Shown here one piece after another: positions 44,053 through 54,487 of a stretch of DNA of 64,000 nucleotides. Made by a program: the position numbers and the translations under genes. Origin of the DNA: Paenibacillus durus. Lineage in GTDB: Bacteria > Bacillota > Bacilli > Paenibacillales > Paenibacillaceae. A model generated the notes under the pieces. It was not told where the DNA came from, searched no databases, and saw only the letters and a list, made by a program, of their open reading frames with translations. The DNA lies in assembly GCF_000756615.1 (NCBI RefSeq), contig NZ_CP009288.1, forward strand, positions 1,860,001 to 1,924,000, read 5' to 3'. Every line of letters starts with the position of its first letter. Positions within the stretch are counted from its first letter, which is position 1.

Positions 44053-47000
44053 GCAGCTCTAAAAGGAAGAAGCAAGAAATCAACCTCTCTATCATTAAAG
44101 GAAAGCCCATAACCGGTAAATATGCCGAACTCGGCAATCTGGCCAATGCGCTGGCTCAAGTGACAGGCAACCCGGACAGAGGGATTACATTTGTGCAAAA
44201 TGATAATTCGGAAGTCTTTCTTTCCTATTTGGAGCTTCTTGAAGGGGCTACCCGCCGTCTGGGCGGCTTGCAGGAAGAAGGCTTTAAGCCGGGTCAGTTT
44301 GCGCTGATTTTGCTTGAGAACAGCAGGGAGTTCATTCTTACCTTCTGGGCATGTATCCTGGGCGGGATCATTCCTGTTCCGGCTTCCTATCCGGCCTCTT
44401 CCAAAGTGATCAATACCTCGCTTAGCAAGCTGCAGGCGGTTTGGGAGGTGCTGGAGCGTCCGCGGATCATCTCGGATCACAGTTTGGTAGAGGTGCGTGA
44501 AGAAATGGAAACCACGCTCGGCATCAGCGGCATGCAGATTCTCGAGGCCTCCAGTCTGGATTTGGTTCAACAAGCAGGGAACATTATGTTGGCCGATGCC
44601 CATACCCCCGCATTTATCCAATTCAGCTCCGGAAGTACCAATATACCGAAGGGAACCATTTTGACCCATGATAACCTGCTAACAAATTTGGAAGCCATTA
44701 TATCCAGCATGGGAATGTCGGATGAAGACCGTTCCCTCGGCTGGATGCCGTACCACCACGATATGGGACTGATCGGCTTCCACCTCTCCACCTTGGTCTG
44801 CGGAATTAACCAGTTCAATATGACGCCCATGAAATTCGTGAAAAGGCCAACCATGTGGCTCGATATGATCGACAAGCACCGGATTACCTTCACCGGATGC
44901 CCCAATTTCGGACTTAGGCTGGTTCATGGCAGAGTGAAGGAGGAGCAGCTAAAGTCTTGGGACTTAAGCTCTCTACGCCTGCTCTATAATGGCGCCGAGC
45001 CCATATCGGTCAAGACGATGCGGGAATTCATGGATAAATTCGCACAAAGCGGGCTGAGAAAAAATGCGATGTATCCGGTATACGGAATGGCGGAAGCCTG
45101 CCTGGCGGTAAGTTTCCCCATAGTCGGCGAAGAGCCGCTAGTCCATTCCGTCAACCGTGAGAAGCTGGTAAGTGAATCGCTGATTGAAGCAATCCCCGAA
45201 ACCGAAAAGCGGGCCTCTTTAATGGCCGATGAAGGTTACCCTGTAAATGGCATGGAAATCAGGATTGTGGAGGAAGAATCCGGCGCTGTCGTTCCCGAAG
45301 GGACAGTGGGCGAAATTCAGATTTGCGGCCGAAATGTCACTTCCGGATATATCAACAACCCGGAGGCCACGGCCAAGTCATTTCAAGACGGTTGGCTCAA
45401 GACCGGAGATACCGGCTTTATTTTGAACGGACGTTTAACGGTCAGCGGAAGAATCAAGGACATCATCTTCGTCAATGGCCAGAACTTTTTCGCCCATGAT
45501 ATTGAAGCGGTAATCGAAGAGCTGGACGAGATCGAACCTGGAAAAATCGCCGTCTGCGGCTGGCATGATGAACAAGAGGGAAAAGAAAAGGTCGGTTTGT
45601 TCTCGACGCTTCGCCTGAAGGAGAAGGACGCGAAGCTGCTCTATTCCAGAATCCTGCGCCATATCAACGAGGTTATTGGCATTCCTGTCGATTATGTCTC
45701 GTCCATACGTTCCATACCCAAGACTACAAGCGGCAAAGTGCAGCGGTTCATGCTTGTGGAATCCTTCAAAAAGGGTGAATTTAAGGACAAAACTTATCCT
45801 GCCGCTTATTTCTCGGCTGAAGGTAAAACTGTAGAGCCCCTGCGAAAGCCGGCCCTCGCAGCCGCTTCCGGGGCATATCTGGAGAAGATTAGAGAGATAT
45901 GGGCTGCCGTTCTGGAAAGACCCGCTGAAACTATACCTTACGACCAATCCTTCTTGTCTTTAGGCGGTACCTCTCTTAAGGCGATGCAAATTTTGGGCGC
46001 CCTTGAGGATGAGCTGAAGATTGAGCTGACCCACGATCTGCTGATCAAGTGCCGCACCGTGCTTGAGATGGATGAGTACCTTGTAAACTGGGTTAACACA
46101 AATGGCAGCCCATCCCAAGCACAGAAGGCACAGCCTGCTTCAGGACAGGGGAAGGCGGGTGATGGGGATATTGCCGTGATTGCCATGGCCTGCCGGTTCC
46201 CGGGGGCTTCAAGTCCGGAAGAATTCTGGAATAACCTGGTGCAAGGAGAGAGTTCCATCGGCGAAGTGCCGAGGGACCACTGGAACATTGATGATTATTA
46301 CAGTCCTGCCCCTGAATTCGGCAAGACCTATTGCCGTACCGGCGGTTTTCTTGACAATCCCTATGGCTTCGACGCCAGCCTGTTTGGCATCTCTGAGGAC
46401 GAAGCGGCAGTGATGGACCCGCAGCAGCGAATGGTGATGGAGCTTGTATATGAGCTGATTGAACGGGCCGGGTATTCCCGGCAGCAGATGAGCGGGAAGA
46501 ACGTCGGGCTATTCGTCGGCGCGGGAGGAAATTCTTACTTCGAATACCATCTGAATACCTTGAACCGGATGAATCTGCAAAGGTTTGACAGCTTTTCCAT
46601 GCTCAGTACCGAGCAGCAGGAGCAAATCATGGAAGAATGGAAGCGGAAGCTGGGATTCACAGAAGCCCATCCCAACATTCTCGTTGATAATATCATCAAC
46701 ATGATTCCGGCCCGGACCTCCCAGGAATTCAACTTCAAGGGTCCGAGCATGGCTGTGGATACCGCTTGCTCCTCGTCGCTGGTAACGCTGCATCTGGCCG
46801 CCGATTCCATCCGCAGAGGGGAATGTGAATCCGCTATTGCCGGGGGCATCAGTCTCTTGCTGACGCCAACTTCTTATCAATACTTCAGCAGCGCGGGCGC
46901 TTTATCCTCCAGCGGGCGCATCAGTGTCTTTGATGCCGAAGCGGACGGGTTCGTGCCGGGTGAAGGGGGCGGACTGGTGATGCTTAAGCCCCTTGAACAA

Positions 47001-50000
47001 GCGCTCAGGGACGGCGATCCGGTGCTGGCGGTGCTGAGGGCCAGCGGAATCAATAATGACGGGCACTCGATCGGCGTGATGGCTCCCAACCCTGATGGGC
47101 AAAGAGAATTAATCGAAGCCCTCTACGTCCGGCATGAGCTGAGTCCCGGGGATATTCAGTATGTGGAAGCTCACGGAACGGGCACGAAAATCGGTGATCC
47201 CAGTGAAGTTAGAGCGCTCGACAATGCCTTCAAGCGCTGGGGGCTGCCGAAGCAATCGATTGCCATTGGCTCGGTAAAGTCCAATATCGGTCATCTTCTG
47301 GGCGCAGCCGGAATCGCCAGCTTTATTAAAATCGTCATGGCATTACGCAACAAGACCATGCCTCCGCAGGTGAATGTATCCACTCCGAATCCGATGCTTA
47401 GATTCGAGAAGACACCGTTCTATCTGCTCTCTGAAGCCAAAGAATGGCAGGTAAGCGAAGGCGCAGCCAGACGGGCGGCGATCAATTCGTTCGGATTTGG
47501 CGGAACCAACAGTCATATGGTTGTCGAAGAAGCGCCGCAGAGCGGTCCGTCAAGCAGCGAGGCCCATCCGGAACGGCCGAAGCATGTCATTGGGCTATCC
47601 GCTCATACCCATGCGGCGCTGGAGCATAAAATGGCTGATCTAGCAGCATTCCTTGAACAGCAAGGGGAGTACTCGCTCGGGGACATTTGCTATACGGAAA
47701 ATGTTACGCGTACCGCGCTGCAGCACCGTTTCTATGCCGTAACGGACTCCGCCCAGGATCTTACCAAGAAACTGAGAACCAGTCCGCCGGCAGCGGCACC
47801 CGCCTTAATCTCGCCTAAAATTACGCTGATGTTTACCGGACAAGGGTCGCAGTATGCGGGCATGGGCAGAGCCTTGTACGATCAGTTCCCCGCCTTCCGG
47901 AAACAAGTGGATGAATGCTCCGACGCGTTTTATCCGCATCTGGGCTTGAAGCTGACAGACCTGATTTATGGCGAGGATGCCGATGGCAACTCTCTTGCCC
48001 AGACCAACATCACTCAACCGGCCGTCTTTACGATGGACTATGCATTTGGCAGGCTGCTGCTGGATTTGGGCATACGGCCCGCTTACCTGCTCGGACATAG
48101 TATCGGGGAATGGGCCGCCGCCTGTCTCGCGGGCGTCGTTAACCTTACGGATGCGGCAAGATTGGTAGCCGCAAGAGGCAGATTAATGAGTGAGCTGCCG
48201 GCAGCGGGAGCGATGGCCGCCGTATTTACTTCAGCCAGCAAGCTTGATGCCTTGCTGCAACCATTCGCAGAGTCCTTGTGGATTGCCGGATACAATGTCA
48301 CACATCAAGTTGTATCGGGAACCTCGGAGGCGCTTGAAGAATTTTTATCCGTGCTGCAGCAACACGGAATCGGGACGAAAAAGCTGAACGTTTCCCAGGC
48401 CTTCCACACTCCGCTGATGAAGCCTATGCTGGAGGCGTTCAAGAAGGAACTGGAGATAACGGAATTCCACGCTCCGCTGATTCCGGTCATTTCCAATGTG
48501 ACCGCCGAAGTGATCGAAGGGCCGATTACTGCGGAGTATTGGATGCAGCATATTCTGGATGCTGTAAAGTTTGAGCAAAGCATCACCTATGCTCTAAATC
48601 AGGATGTCTCGATTCTGGTCGAATGCGGACCGAATTCTATCCTTGCGGGGATGGCAGGGGGATTGCGGCACCCTGGCAAACCGCAGGTGCTCCATACACT
48701 TAGCCGCAAGAAAGATAACTGGGACACTTGGCTTGGCCTGCTCGGTCAATTGTATTCCCTTGGAGCCAAGATCAACTGGACGGCTATGGAGCAAGGCAAT
48801 CCCTACCATAAAGTGGCGCTGCCGGTCTATCCTTTTGAGCGTAAAACGTTCAAGCCTGATTTTGGAGAATCGTCTGGAGGCTCGCATGATGCATACGGCC
48901 GGAGTTTGTTCCATGAATGGGTGTGGAAGTCTGAACCCTTCGCTGATGACTACCGTCTGCCTGAAGGGGCAGTGCTGGTATGGAATGTTAGCCCGGACAT
49001 CGGCAGGGAACTGGAGAGCTTGCTGGACCCTGAACGAAACCCTGTCTACTATTTGAGCTTTGGTGATAAGCTGCAATACGATGGAGAGCGCAGCTTTACA
49101 GTCCGGGTGGACCAGGCAGAGGATTATAGCGCTTTGCTGCAGCAGGTGCCGGGAAATTTAGCGGCTGTTATTCATTTATCGAACTATTCACAGGATAAGC
49201 TTCCGGCCAGCGCGCTTTTAAATGACAGCAGCGTCTTGAACGAAAGTTTCTATAGCCTGTTTCACTTGAGCCAAGCGATTGTCCGCCATGAACTGAGCAA
49301 TGTCCAGCTTGTGATCGTAACCAACAAAGCTTTTATGCTGGAAGGAGATCAGGGAGCGGGCAATCCAGTGCAAGCGGCTGCCGTAACGCTGGGCCAGGTG
49401 ATTGATCTTGAGAATGAAGGAATCCGCGTCTCGGCGATTGATATGGACCGGGATGAATATCCGTCAGACCGGGATTTTGCCGCAGCCTTGTCAAATGCGA
49501 TGAAGCAGCAGACGGATACGGAGTCAATCGCTGCTATCCGCAGTGGAGCACGCTATGTGCGCGCCTTGGAGAAAATGTCCGTACAAGCGGACAGAGAAAG
49601 CATTGAACTGCATGATGGCGAAACCTATCTGATTACCGGAGGCACTGGACTGGTCGGCGGCCGGATTGCCGCAGCGCTTGCCCGGCAGGCGCGGATTAAT
49701 GTGGTGCTTACCGGCAGAAGAAAGCTTCCGCCGGACAACGGGCTCATTCCGGAGCTGGAAGAGCTGGGCGCACAAGTGATATATGCGGCCGTGGATGTTA
49801 CCGATCAGGCGCAAATGGAGGATCTGCTGCGCAAGATCCATGACGCCTATGGTCCCCTGCACGGCGTTATCCATGCTGCCGGTCAGCTGGAATACGCTCC
49901 GCATAAGCTTTTGACCCGAAGCCTTGGCGATATTGACAACATGTTGGCTCCAAAATTGAACGGTACGGTCATTACCGATCTGGTGACCCGGCAGGAGCCG

Positions 50001-53000
50001 CTGCGCTTCTTCGTAACCTTGTCTTCCGTTTCGGCCTCCCGCAAAGCATGGGCCTCTGGACTTGGAGATTATGCTGCGGCCAACGCATTCTTGAACGGTT
50101 ATAGCTGCTATCGGGCGAATGACAATGCTCCGGGGCGTTCCTTGTCGATCAACTACTCCCTCTGGAAAGATACGGGAGCGGGAACGGAGTTTGGAGATCT
50201 CCTTCAGCTTACGCTCAAGGCACAGGGACTAAAGCCGCTTGCCCATGAGGAAGCCGCCGCCGCATTCCTGAGAGCCCTGGCTTCTACCGGACCTGATATC
50301 ATTCATATCCTGGATCTGCTGAAGGCCGAAGAGAAGAAGGAGTCTTTCACTGCGCCGAGAACGGAACGGACTACCGTAGCGGTTGGTCCTCGCCGCCAGG
50401 CTTCCGTCTACCGTTCAGCGAGAGAAATCAGAGAGATCGTGTACCAAGCCATTGCCGAGCAGTTGCAGATTTCGGTCCGCAGCTTGGAGGTAGGCATGAA
50501 TTTCATGGAGCTTGGACTTGATTCTGTAGGAGCGACCAAGGTTATTGCCGAGCTTGGCAGCAGATTGAACACGGAGCTGTATCCGACGCTTATTTTTGAA
50601 TATCAGACGCCGGAAGCCCTATCTGCGCACATTGAAGAGATACTGACGATGGACCCTGCGGAAGTGACTGTTCAGGAAGGGGCCAGCGAAGCTAAGGAAA
50701 GCTGGAAGGAAGAAGAGCTGCAAGATATCGCTATCATCGGAATGGGCCTGCGCATACCGGGAGCGAATAACCAGGAGGAATATTGGGAGCTGCTGAGTAA
50801 CGGCAGAAGTGCTATTCGCGAGGTCGCTGCCGGAAGATGGTCCAAGGATGGGCATGTGAATGCGGATGGAAATATGCTTCACACTACTTACTCCAGCCGG
50901 GGAGGCTTTATTGATGCTCCTTATGACTTTGATCCGTTGTTTTTTGGAATGTCGCCAAAGGAAGCGGAAGCTGCCGATCCCCAGCAAAGAATCTTCCTGC
51001 AGATTGCCTGGGAAGCCTTGCAGCAGGCGGGGTATGGCGGAAAATACCGCACCCGCAAAATAGGGGTATTTGTAGGCTGCGAGCAGAACACCTACATGGA
51101 GCACTTTGCCAATTACCGCTCCTACATGCTGATCAAAAACCGCTTGGCGGGCAGCCCGGCCTTCAGCCGGATGCATCCCGATGACCGCCGGGAGATTCTC
51201 GCCGGAATATCCGGTGTGCTGGAGCCGGCCCGTCTGGTTCCCGATGCCGTTGCCGGCAATGGTCTTAATGAGGTTGCGGCACGGGTAAGCCACTGCTTGA
51301 ATCTTACAGGCCCCAGCCTGATTGTAAATTCCGCCTGCTCCTCGTCTCTGGTGGCGATCCACATGGCCTGCGAGAGCCTGCGGACCGGCCAATCGGAAAT
51401 GGCGATTGCCGGCGGCGTGAATCTGAACTTAAGCCCGACCCCGTTCGTTTCCCTAAGCCGGGTAACCGCGCTGTCGCCGACCGGAGTCTGCTATCCGTTC
51501 GACAAGAGAGCAAACGGGATGGTACTGGGTGAAGGGGCGGGCGCTGTGCTGCTGAAGCCGCTTAAAGCAGCGCTAAGGGATGGCGATCACATCCATGCGG
51601 TGATTAAAGGCTCGGCCATTAACAATGACGGCCGCTCCCAGGGAATTACGGCGCCAAGGCCGCAAGGCCAGGCCGAAGTAATCCGGGAAGCTTTTCTCCG
51701 TACGGGAATTCATCCTGAAACGATTTCCTATATTGAGACGCACGGCACAGCCACTCCGCTGGGTGATCCCATTGAAATTGAGGGAATGACCCAAGCGTTC
51801 AATACCTTTACGTCCAAAAAGCAATTCTGCGGAATCGGCTCGGTCAAATCCTCCGTCGGGCATATGCTCTCCGCTGCGGGTGTGACGAGTTTGATCAAGG
51901 TAGTTCTTGCTTTGAAGAATGAGACTCAGCCGCATACGGTGAATTATGAGCAGCCGAATTCGAATATTGATTTTGAGCATTCGCCGTTCTATGTTGTCGA
52001 TAAGCACCCAAGACCGTGGAAGGCGGAAGGAACCGCTCCGCTCCGGGCAAGTGTGAATGCCTTCGGATTTGGAGGAACCAATGCCCATGTCATTCTGGAG
52101 CAGGCGCCGCCGGTTCCGGTATCTGTCCAGGCCTCGGCGGACAACGGGCCGCACCTGCTGCTGCTTACAGGCAGAAATGAACAGGGCATCAGACAAGTTG
52201 CGGGAGAGCTCAGAGCGCATCTTGCGGAGCAGACTGATATTAGCGCAGCTTCTGTCTGCTATACTATGAATCTCTCACAGAAGGAGCTGTCAGTGAAAGC
52301 GGCGGCCGTCATTAAATCCAAGGAGCATCTGGCCAGCATTCTCTCTGCGGTGGAGAACGGCGAGACCTTCACGGAGATTAGCAGAGGACGCTCCAACCCG
52401 AACAGGTCTACCCCGGTCCATCTCATGCTGGACGGCAAGATGACAGTGAGCGGCAATGAGCTGGAAGCGTTCAGTGCACGTTTCCCAGGCTTTGAATCTG
52501 CCTACCGGAAGGCGAAGCAAGAACCGGGTGATGGAGGCGAGGGGATTGAACGCTTTGCCGTGCAATATGCGGCCTGCCGCCTGCTGATAGATTTAGGTAT
52601 TCGTCCTGCGGGTATCTTGGCTGAAGGTACCGGCATCCTCGCAGCACTAGTCCTAACGGGTCAACTTTCACTGCGGCAGGCCGCATTATTCATACGGGAT
52701 GGAAAAGAGCAGCCAAGCGAGACTCCAACCGGTGGTGAAGAGCTTGTGAAGTGTCCTGTTATCACCGCTTCAGGAGCAATTAACCGGCATCTCACGGGCG
52801 GTCTGTGGCCGCTTGTTACGAAAGCTTTTGGTCATACATTGGAGGAAAAAGACTATAAGGAAGCTTTGAGCACGGGAGATGTGCTGCTCTACGCAGGAAG
52901 TCATCTTCGTTTCATTAACCTGCCTATAAGCAGCAATGAATTTCAAGCCGTTGACCTCTCTATGGATTTAGATGCTGTGGAGAACATGCTGCGGGGGATG

Positions 53001-53204
53001 GCCAAGCTGTATGTCCTAGGAGTTCCGTTTGACCCGGCCGAACTGTCTAATTCCCATGAGAGCAAGGTTCTCTTGCCGACCTATCCATTCGCTAATGAAA
53101 CCTATAAGGCGTCATTTGAGGATGAAGAGGGGGAGATTAGAACGGTTATCGCTCCGCATAAGGAACCGGTAGTTAAAACGGGACTCAAAAAAATAGAGGT
53201 ATAA
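44049..53204 (+). CDS. hybrid FAAL-ACP-KS-AT-KR-ACP-KS-decayed AT polyketide synthase
   Basis: A 3051-aa protein with a GTG start overlapping the MFS stop and an AGGAGG site. Domains: fatty acyl-AMP ligase (1-590; FIQFSSGSTNIPKGT, WMPYHHDMGLIG); carrier (Ser642); ketosynthase 1 (~704-1150; DTACSSS Cys907, EAHGTGT, NIGHLLGAAG); acyltransferase (~1255-1550; GHSIGEW Ser1351, AFHTPLM suggesting malonyl); ketoreductase (~1640-2080; TGGTGLVGG, catalytic Tyr near 2007); carrier (Ser2159); ketosynthase 2 (~2220-2680; NSACSSS Cys2430, ETHGTAT, SVGHMLSAAG); and an AT-like tail (~2690-3000) without the GHSxGE serine. No DH, ER or TE is seen. It is expected to activate a fatty acid and extend it with malonyl units. 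Confidence 0.93.
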   Translation: MSSSKRKKQEINLSIIKGKPITGKYAELGNLANALAQVTGNPDRGITFVQNDNSEVFLSYLELLEGATRRLGGLQEEGFKPGQFALILLENSREFILTFWACILGGIIPVPASYPASSKVINTSLSKLQAVWEVLERPRIISDHSLVEVREEMETTLGISGMQILEASSLDLVQQAGNIMLADAHTPAFIQFSSGSTNIPKGTILTHDNLLTNLEAIISSMGMSDEDRSLGWMPYHHDMGLIGFHLSTLVCGINQFNMTPMKFVKRPTMWLDMIDKHRITFTGCPNFGLRLVHGRVKEEQLKSWDLSSLRLLYNGAEPISVKTMREFMDKFAQSGLRKNAMYPVYGMAEACLAVSFPIVGEEPLVHSVNREKLVSESLIEAIPETEKRASLMADEGYPVNGMEIRIVEEESGAVVPEGTVGEIQICGRNVTSGYINNPEATAKSFQDGWLKTGDTGFILNGRLTVSGRIKDIIFVNGQNFFAHDIEAVIEELDEIEPGKIAVCGWHDEQEGKEKVGLFSTLRLKEKDAKLLYSRILRHINEVIGIPVDYVSSIRSIPKTTSGKVQRFMLVESFKKGEFKDKTYPAAYFSAEGKTVEPLRKPALAAASGAYLEKIREIWAAVLERPAETIPYDQSFLSLGGTSLKAMQILGALEDELKIELTHDLLIKCRTVLEMDEYLVNWVNTNGSPSQAQKAQPASGQGKAGDGDIAVIAMACRFPGASSPEEFWNNLVQGESSIGEVPRDHWNIDDYYSPAPEFGKTYCRTGGFLDNPYGFDASLFGISEDEAAVMDPQQRMVMELVYELIERAGYSRQQMSGKNVGLFVGAGGNSYFEYHLNTLNRMNLQRFDSFSMLSTEQQEQIMEEWKRKLGFTEAHPNILVDNIINMIPARTSQEFNFKGPSMAVDTACSSSLVTLHLAADSIRRGECESAIAGGISLLLTPTSYQYFSSAGALSSSGRISVFDAEADGFVPGEGGGLVMLKPLEQALRDGDPVLAVLRASGINNDGHSIGVMAPNPDGQRELIEALYVRHELSPGDIQYVEAHGTGTKIGDPSEVRALDNAFKRWGLPKQSIAIGSVKSNIGHLLGAAGIASFIKIVMALRNKTMPPQVNVSTPNPMLRFEKTPFYLLSEAKEWQVSEGAARRAAINSFGFGGTNSHMVVEEAPQSGPSSSEAHPERPKHVIGLSAHTHAALEHKMADLAAFLEQQGEYSLGDICYTENVTRTALQHRFYAVTDSAQDLTKKLRTSPPAAAPALISPKITLMFTGQGSQYAGMGRALYDQFPAFRKQVDECSDAFYPHLGLKLTDLIYGEDADGNSLAQTNITQPAVFTMDYAFGRLLLDLGIRPAYLLGHSIGEWAAACLAGVVNLTDAARLVAARGRLMSELPAAGAMAAVFTSASKLDALLQPFAESLWIAGYNVTHQVVSGTSEALEEFLSVLQQHGIGTKKLNVSQAFHTPLMKPMLEAFKKELEITEFHAPLIPVISNVTAEVIEGPITAEYWMQHILDAVKFEQSITYALNQDVSILVECGPNSILAGMAGGLRHPGKPQVLHTLSRKKDNWDTWLGLLGQLYSLGAKINWTAMEQGNPYHKVALPVYPFERKTFKPDFGESSGGSHDAYGRSLFHEWVWKSEPFADDYRLPEGAVLVWNVSPDIGRELESLLDPERNPVYYLSFGDKLQYDGERSFTVRVDQAEDYSALLQQVPGNLAAVIHLSNYSQDKLPASALLNDSSVLNESFYSLFHLSQAIVRHELSNVQLVIVTNKAFMLEGDQGAGNPVQAAAVTLGQVIDLENEGIRVSAIDMDRDEYPSDRDFAAALSNAMKQQTDTESIAAIRSGARYVRALEKMSVQADRESIELHDGETYLITGGTGLVGGRIAAALARQARINVVLTGRRKLPPDNGLIPELEELGAQVIYAAVDVTDQAQMEDLLRKIHDAYGPLHGVIHAAGQLEYAPHKLLTRSLGDIDNMLAPKLNGTVITDLVTRQEPLRFFVTLSSVSASRKAWASGLGDYAAANAFLNGYSCYRANDNAPGRSLSINYSLWKDTGAGTEFGDLLQLTLKAQGLKPLAHEEAAAAFLRALASTGPDIIHILDLLKAEEKKESFTAPRTERTTVAVGPRRQASVYRSAREIREIVYQAIAEQLQISVRSLEVGMNFMELGLDSVGATKVIAELGSRLNTELYPTLIFEYQTPEALSAHIEEILTMDPAEVTVQEGASEAKESWKEEELQDIAIIGMGLRIPGANNQEEYWELLSNGRSAIREVAAGRWSKDGHVNADGNMLHTTYSSRGGFIDAPYDFDPLFFGMSPKEAEAADPQQRIFLQIAWEALQQAGYGGKYRTRKIGVFVGCEQNTYMEHFANYRSYMLIKNRLAGSPAFSRMHPDDRREILAGISGVLEPARLVPDAVAGNGLNEVAARVSHCLNLTGPSLIVNSACSSSLVAIHMACESLRTGQSEMAIAGGVNLNLSPTPFVSLSRVTALSPTGVCYPFDKRANGMVLGEGAGAVLLKPLKAALRDGDHIHAVIKGSAINNDGRSQGITAPRPQGQAEVIREAFLRTGIHPETISYIETHGTATPLGDPIEIEGMTQAFNTFTSKKQFCGIGSVKSSVGHMLSAAGVTSLIKVVLALKNETQPHTVNYEQPNSNIDFEHSPFYVVDKHPRPWKAEGTAPLRASVNAFGFGGTNAHVILEQAPPVPVSVQASADNGPHLLLLTGRNEQGIRQVAGELRAHLAEQTDISAASVCYTMNLSQKELSVKAAAVIKSKEHLASILSAVENGETFTEISRGRSNPNRSTPVHLMLDGKMTVSGNELEAFSARFPGFESAYRKAKQEPGDGGEGIERFAVQYAACRLLIDLGIRPAGILAEGTGILAALVLTGQLSLRQAALFIRDGKEQPSETPTGGEELVKCPVITASGAINRHLTGGLWPLVTKAFGHTLEEKDYKEALSTGDVLLYAGSHLRFINLPISSNEFQAVDLSMDLDAVENMLRGMAKLYVLGVPFDPAELSNSHESKVLLPTYPFANETYKASFEDEEGEIRTVIAPHKEPVVKTGLKKIEV

Positions 53205-53215
53205 GGGAGAGAAAC

Positions 53216-54406
53216 ATGAGCAAGGGCTGCAAAATAACGAAAATCGTTATCCTATCTGTAGTTGTTCTGCTCGCCGTGCTGGCCTTGACCTTATTCACAG
53301 CCAGCGGCGCGCTGAAGAAGGCCAAGTATCTCGATCCCTGGAAACCGGATTATGCCAAGCAGTTTGAGGATCCGCGAGTGCAGCTTATGGCTCATGGATT
53401 ATTGGCCGCGAACAGCCACAATTTGCAGCCATGGAAGATCCGCTTGGATAAACAAAACCCGCTGCTGCTGTACCTTTACACCGATAACGAACGGCTCGCG
53501 CTGGAATCAGACCCCTTAACCAGGCAAACGCTGGTTTCACAAGGTACCTTTTTGGAATATATGCGAGTAACCGGTGAGCAGCTGGGATATTTCGCCGACA
53601 TCAAGCTTTTTCCGGATGGGGAGTATGATGAACAGAATTTAAAAGAGAGCATGGAGCGAAAGCCGGTGGCGAAGATTACGTTATCCAAGGCGAAACCGCA
53701 AGATAATCCGCTGTACGAGTTCATGTTCTTGCCGGATACGAACAGAATGGCCTATCAGCCGGATGAAATAACACCAGCCCAAATTCAGAAGCTGAAACAA
53801 ACCAACACGGACGAAGACTTGGTCCTATCCATTCTGAACGATAAAGCGGATATCGAAAAGTTTGGAGCCTTCGGTGTGGAAGGCACGGACATTGAAACCG
53901 GTCTGAAGCGCATGAATGACGAGTCGGCCGGCATCTTCCGTACCAATGAATATCAGAAGAATAAATATCGCTATGGATTTTCTTTTGAAGGACAAGGAAT
54001 CATGGGATTAAAAAAGCATCTGCTGCAAGGAATGATCACGATTATTCCATCTTTTAATAATGAGGAGGCAGCGACCAAGCTGGCTGTCCAAGCAACCCAG
54101 ACTGCGGTCGACCATACACCGGCGTATGCCTTGATCCTTAGCAAGGATAACAGCCGGACCAGCCAGGTTAAGGCGGGAATGCTGTACAGCAGGCTCATAC
54201 TTACCGCGCATGAGGAAGGACTCGTGATGCAGCCGCTGAGCCAAGTGTTGGAGGAATATCCTGAAATGTGGAAGGCTTATAGCGAAATTCATAGGGAATA
54301 CGCTCCGGCGGGTGAAACGATCCAGTTCCTGATCCGCTTGGGCAGACCGACACAAGATACTCCGCTCAGCATGAGGCAGGAGGTTACGGACTTGATTGCG
54401 GAGTGA
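53216..54406 (+). CDS. membrane-anchored nitroreductase-fold protein (Acg-like)
   Basis: A 396-aa protein starting 11 bp after the PKS stop, with GGGAGAG upstream. An N-terminal membrane anchor (residues ~8-30, IVILSVVVLLAVLALTLFTA) is followed by an Acg-type nitroreductase fold with AANSHNLQPWKI, DPLTRQTLVSQGTFLEYM and HTPAYALIL. Acg-like proteins bind FMN but may lack classical nitroreductase activity. As the last gene of the operon it may oxidise or reduce the PKS/NRPS product at the membrane, or sequester flavin; both are inference. Confidence 0.82.
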   Translation: MSKGCKITKIVILSVVVLLAVLALTLFTASGALKKAKYLDPWKPDYAKQFEDPRVQLMAHGLLAANSHNLQPWKIRLDKQNPLLLYLYTDNERLALESDPLTRQTLVSQGTFLEYMRVTGEQLGYFADIKLFPDGEYDEQNLKESMERKPVAKITLSKAKPQDNPLYEFMFLPDTNRMAYQPDEITPAQIQKLKQTNTDEDLVLSILNDKADIEKFGAFGVEGTDIETGLKRMNDESAGIFRTNEYQKNKYRYGFSFEGQGIMGLKKHLLQGMITIIPSFNNEEAATKLAVQATQTAVDHTPAYALILSKDNSRTSQVKAGMLYSRLILTAHEEGLVMQPLSQVLEEYPEMWKAYSEIHREYAPAGETIQFLIRLGRPTQDTPLSMRQEVTDLIAE

Positions 54407-54448
54407 GAAGGGGATAGAAGAGCTGGTTAGCTAAAAAATATTAAGTTG

Positions 54449-54484
54449 GAACAGGGAGACGGATAGCTCGTCTCCCTGTATTTA
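54449..54484 (+). terminator. terminator of the biosynthetic operon
   Basis: ACAGGGAGACG pairs perfectly with CGTCTCCCTGT across GATAGCT. It separates the operon from the convergent caspase-like gene and may serve both. Confidence 0.87.
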
Positions 54485-54487
54485 TTG

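Noticed and set aside
46509..46880. Minus-strand open frames across the PKS and NRPS genes
   Set aside because: They are shadows of conserved megasynthase domains without ribosome sites or recognisable proteins.
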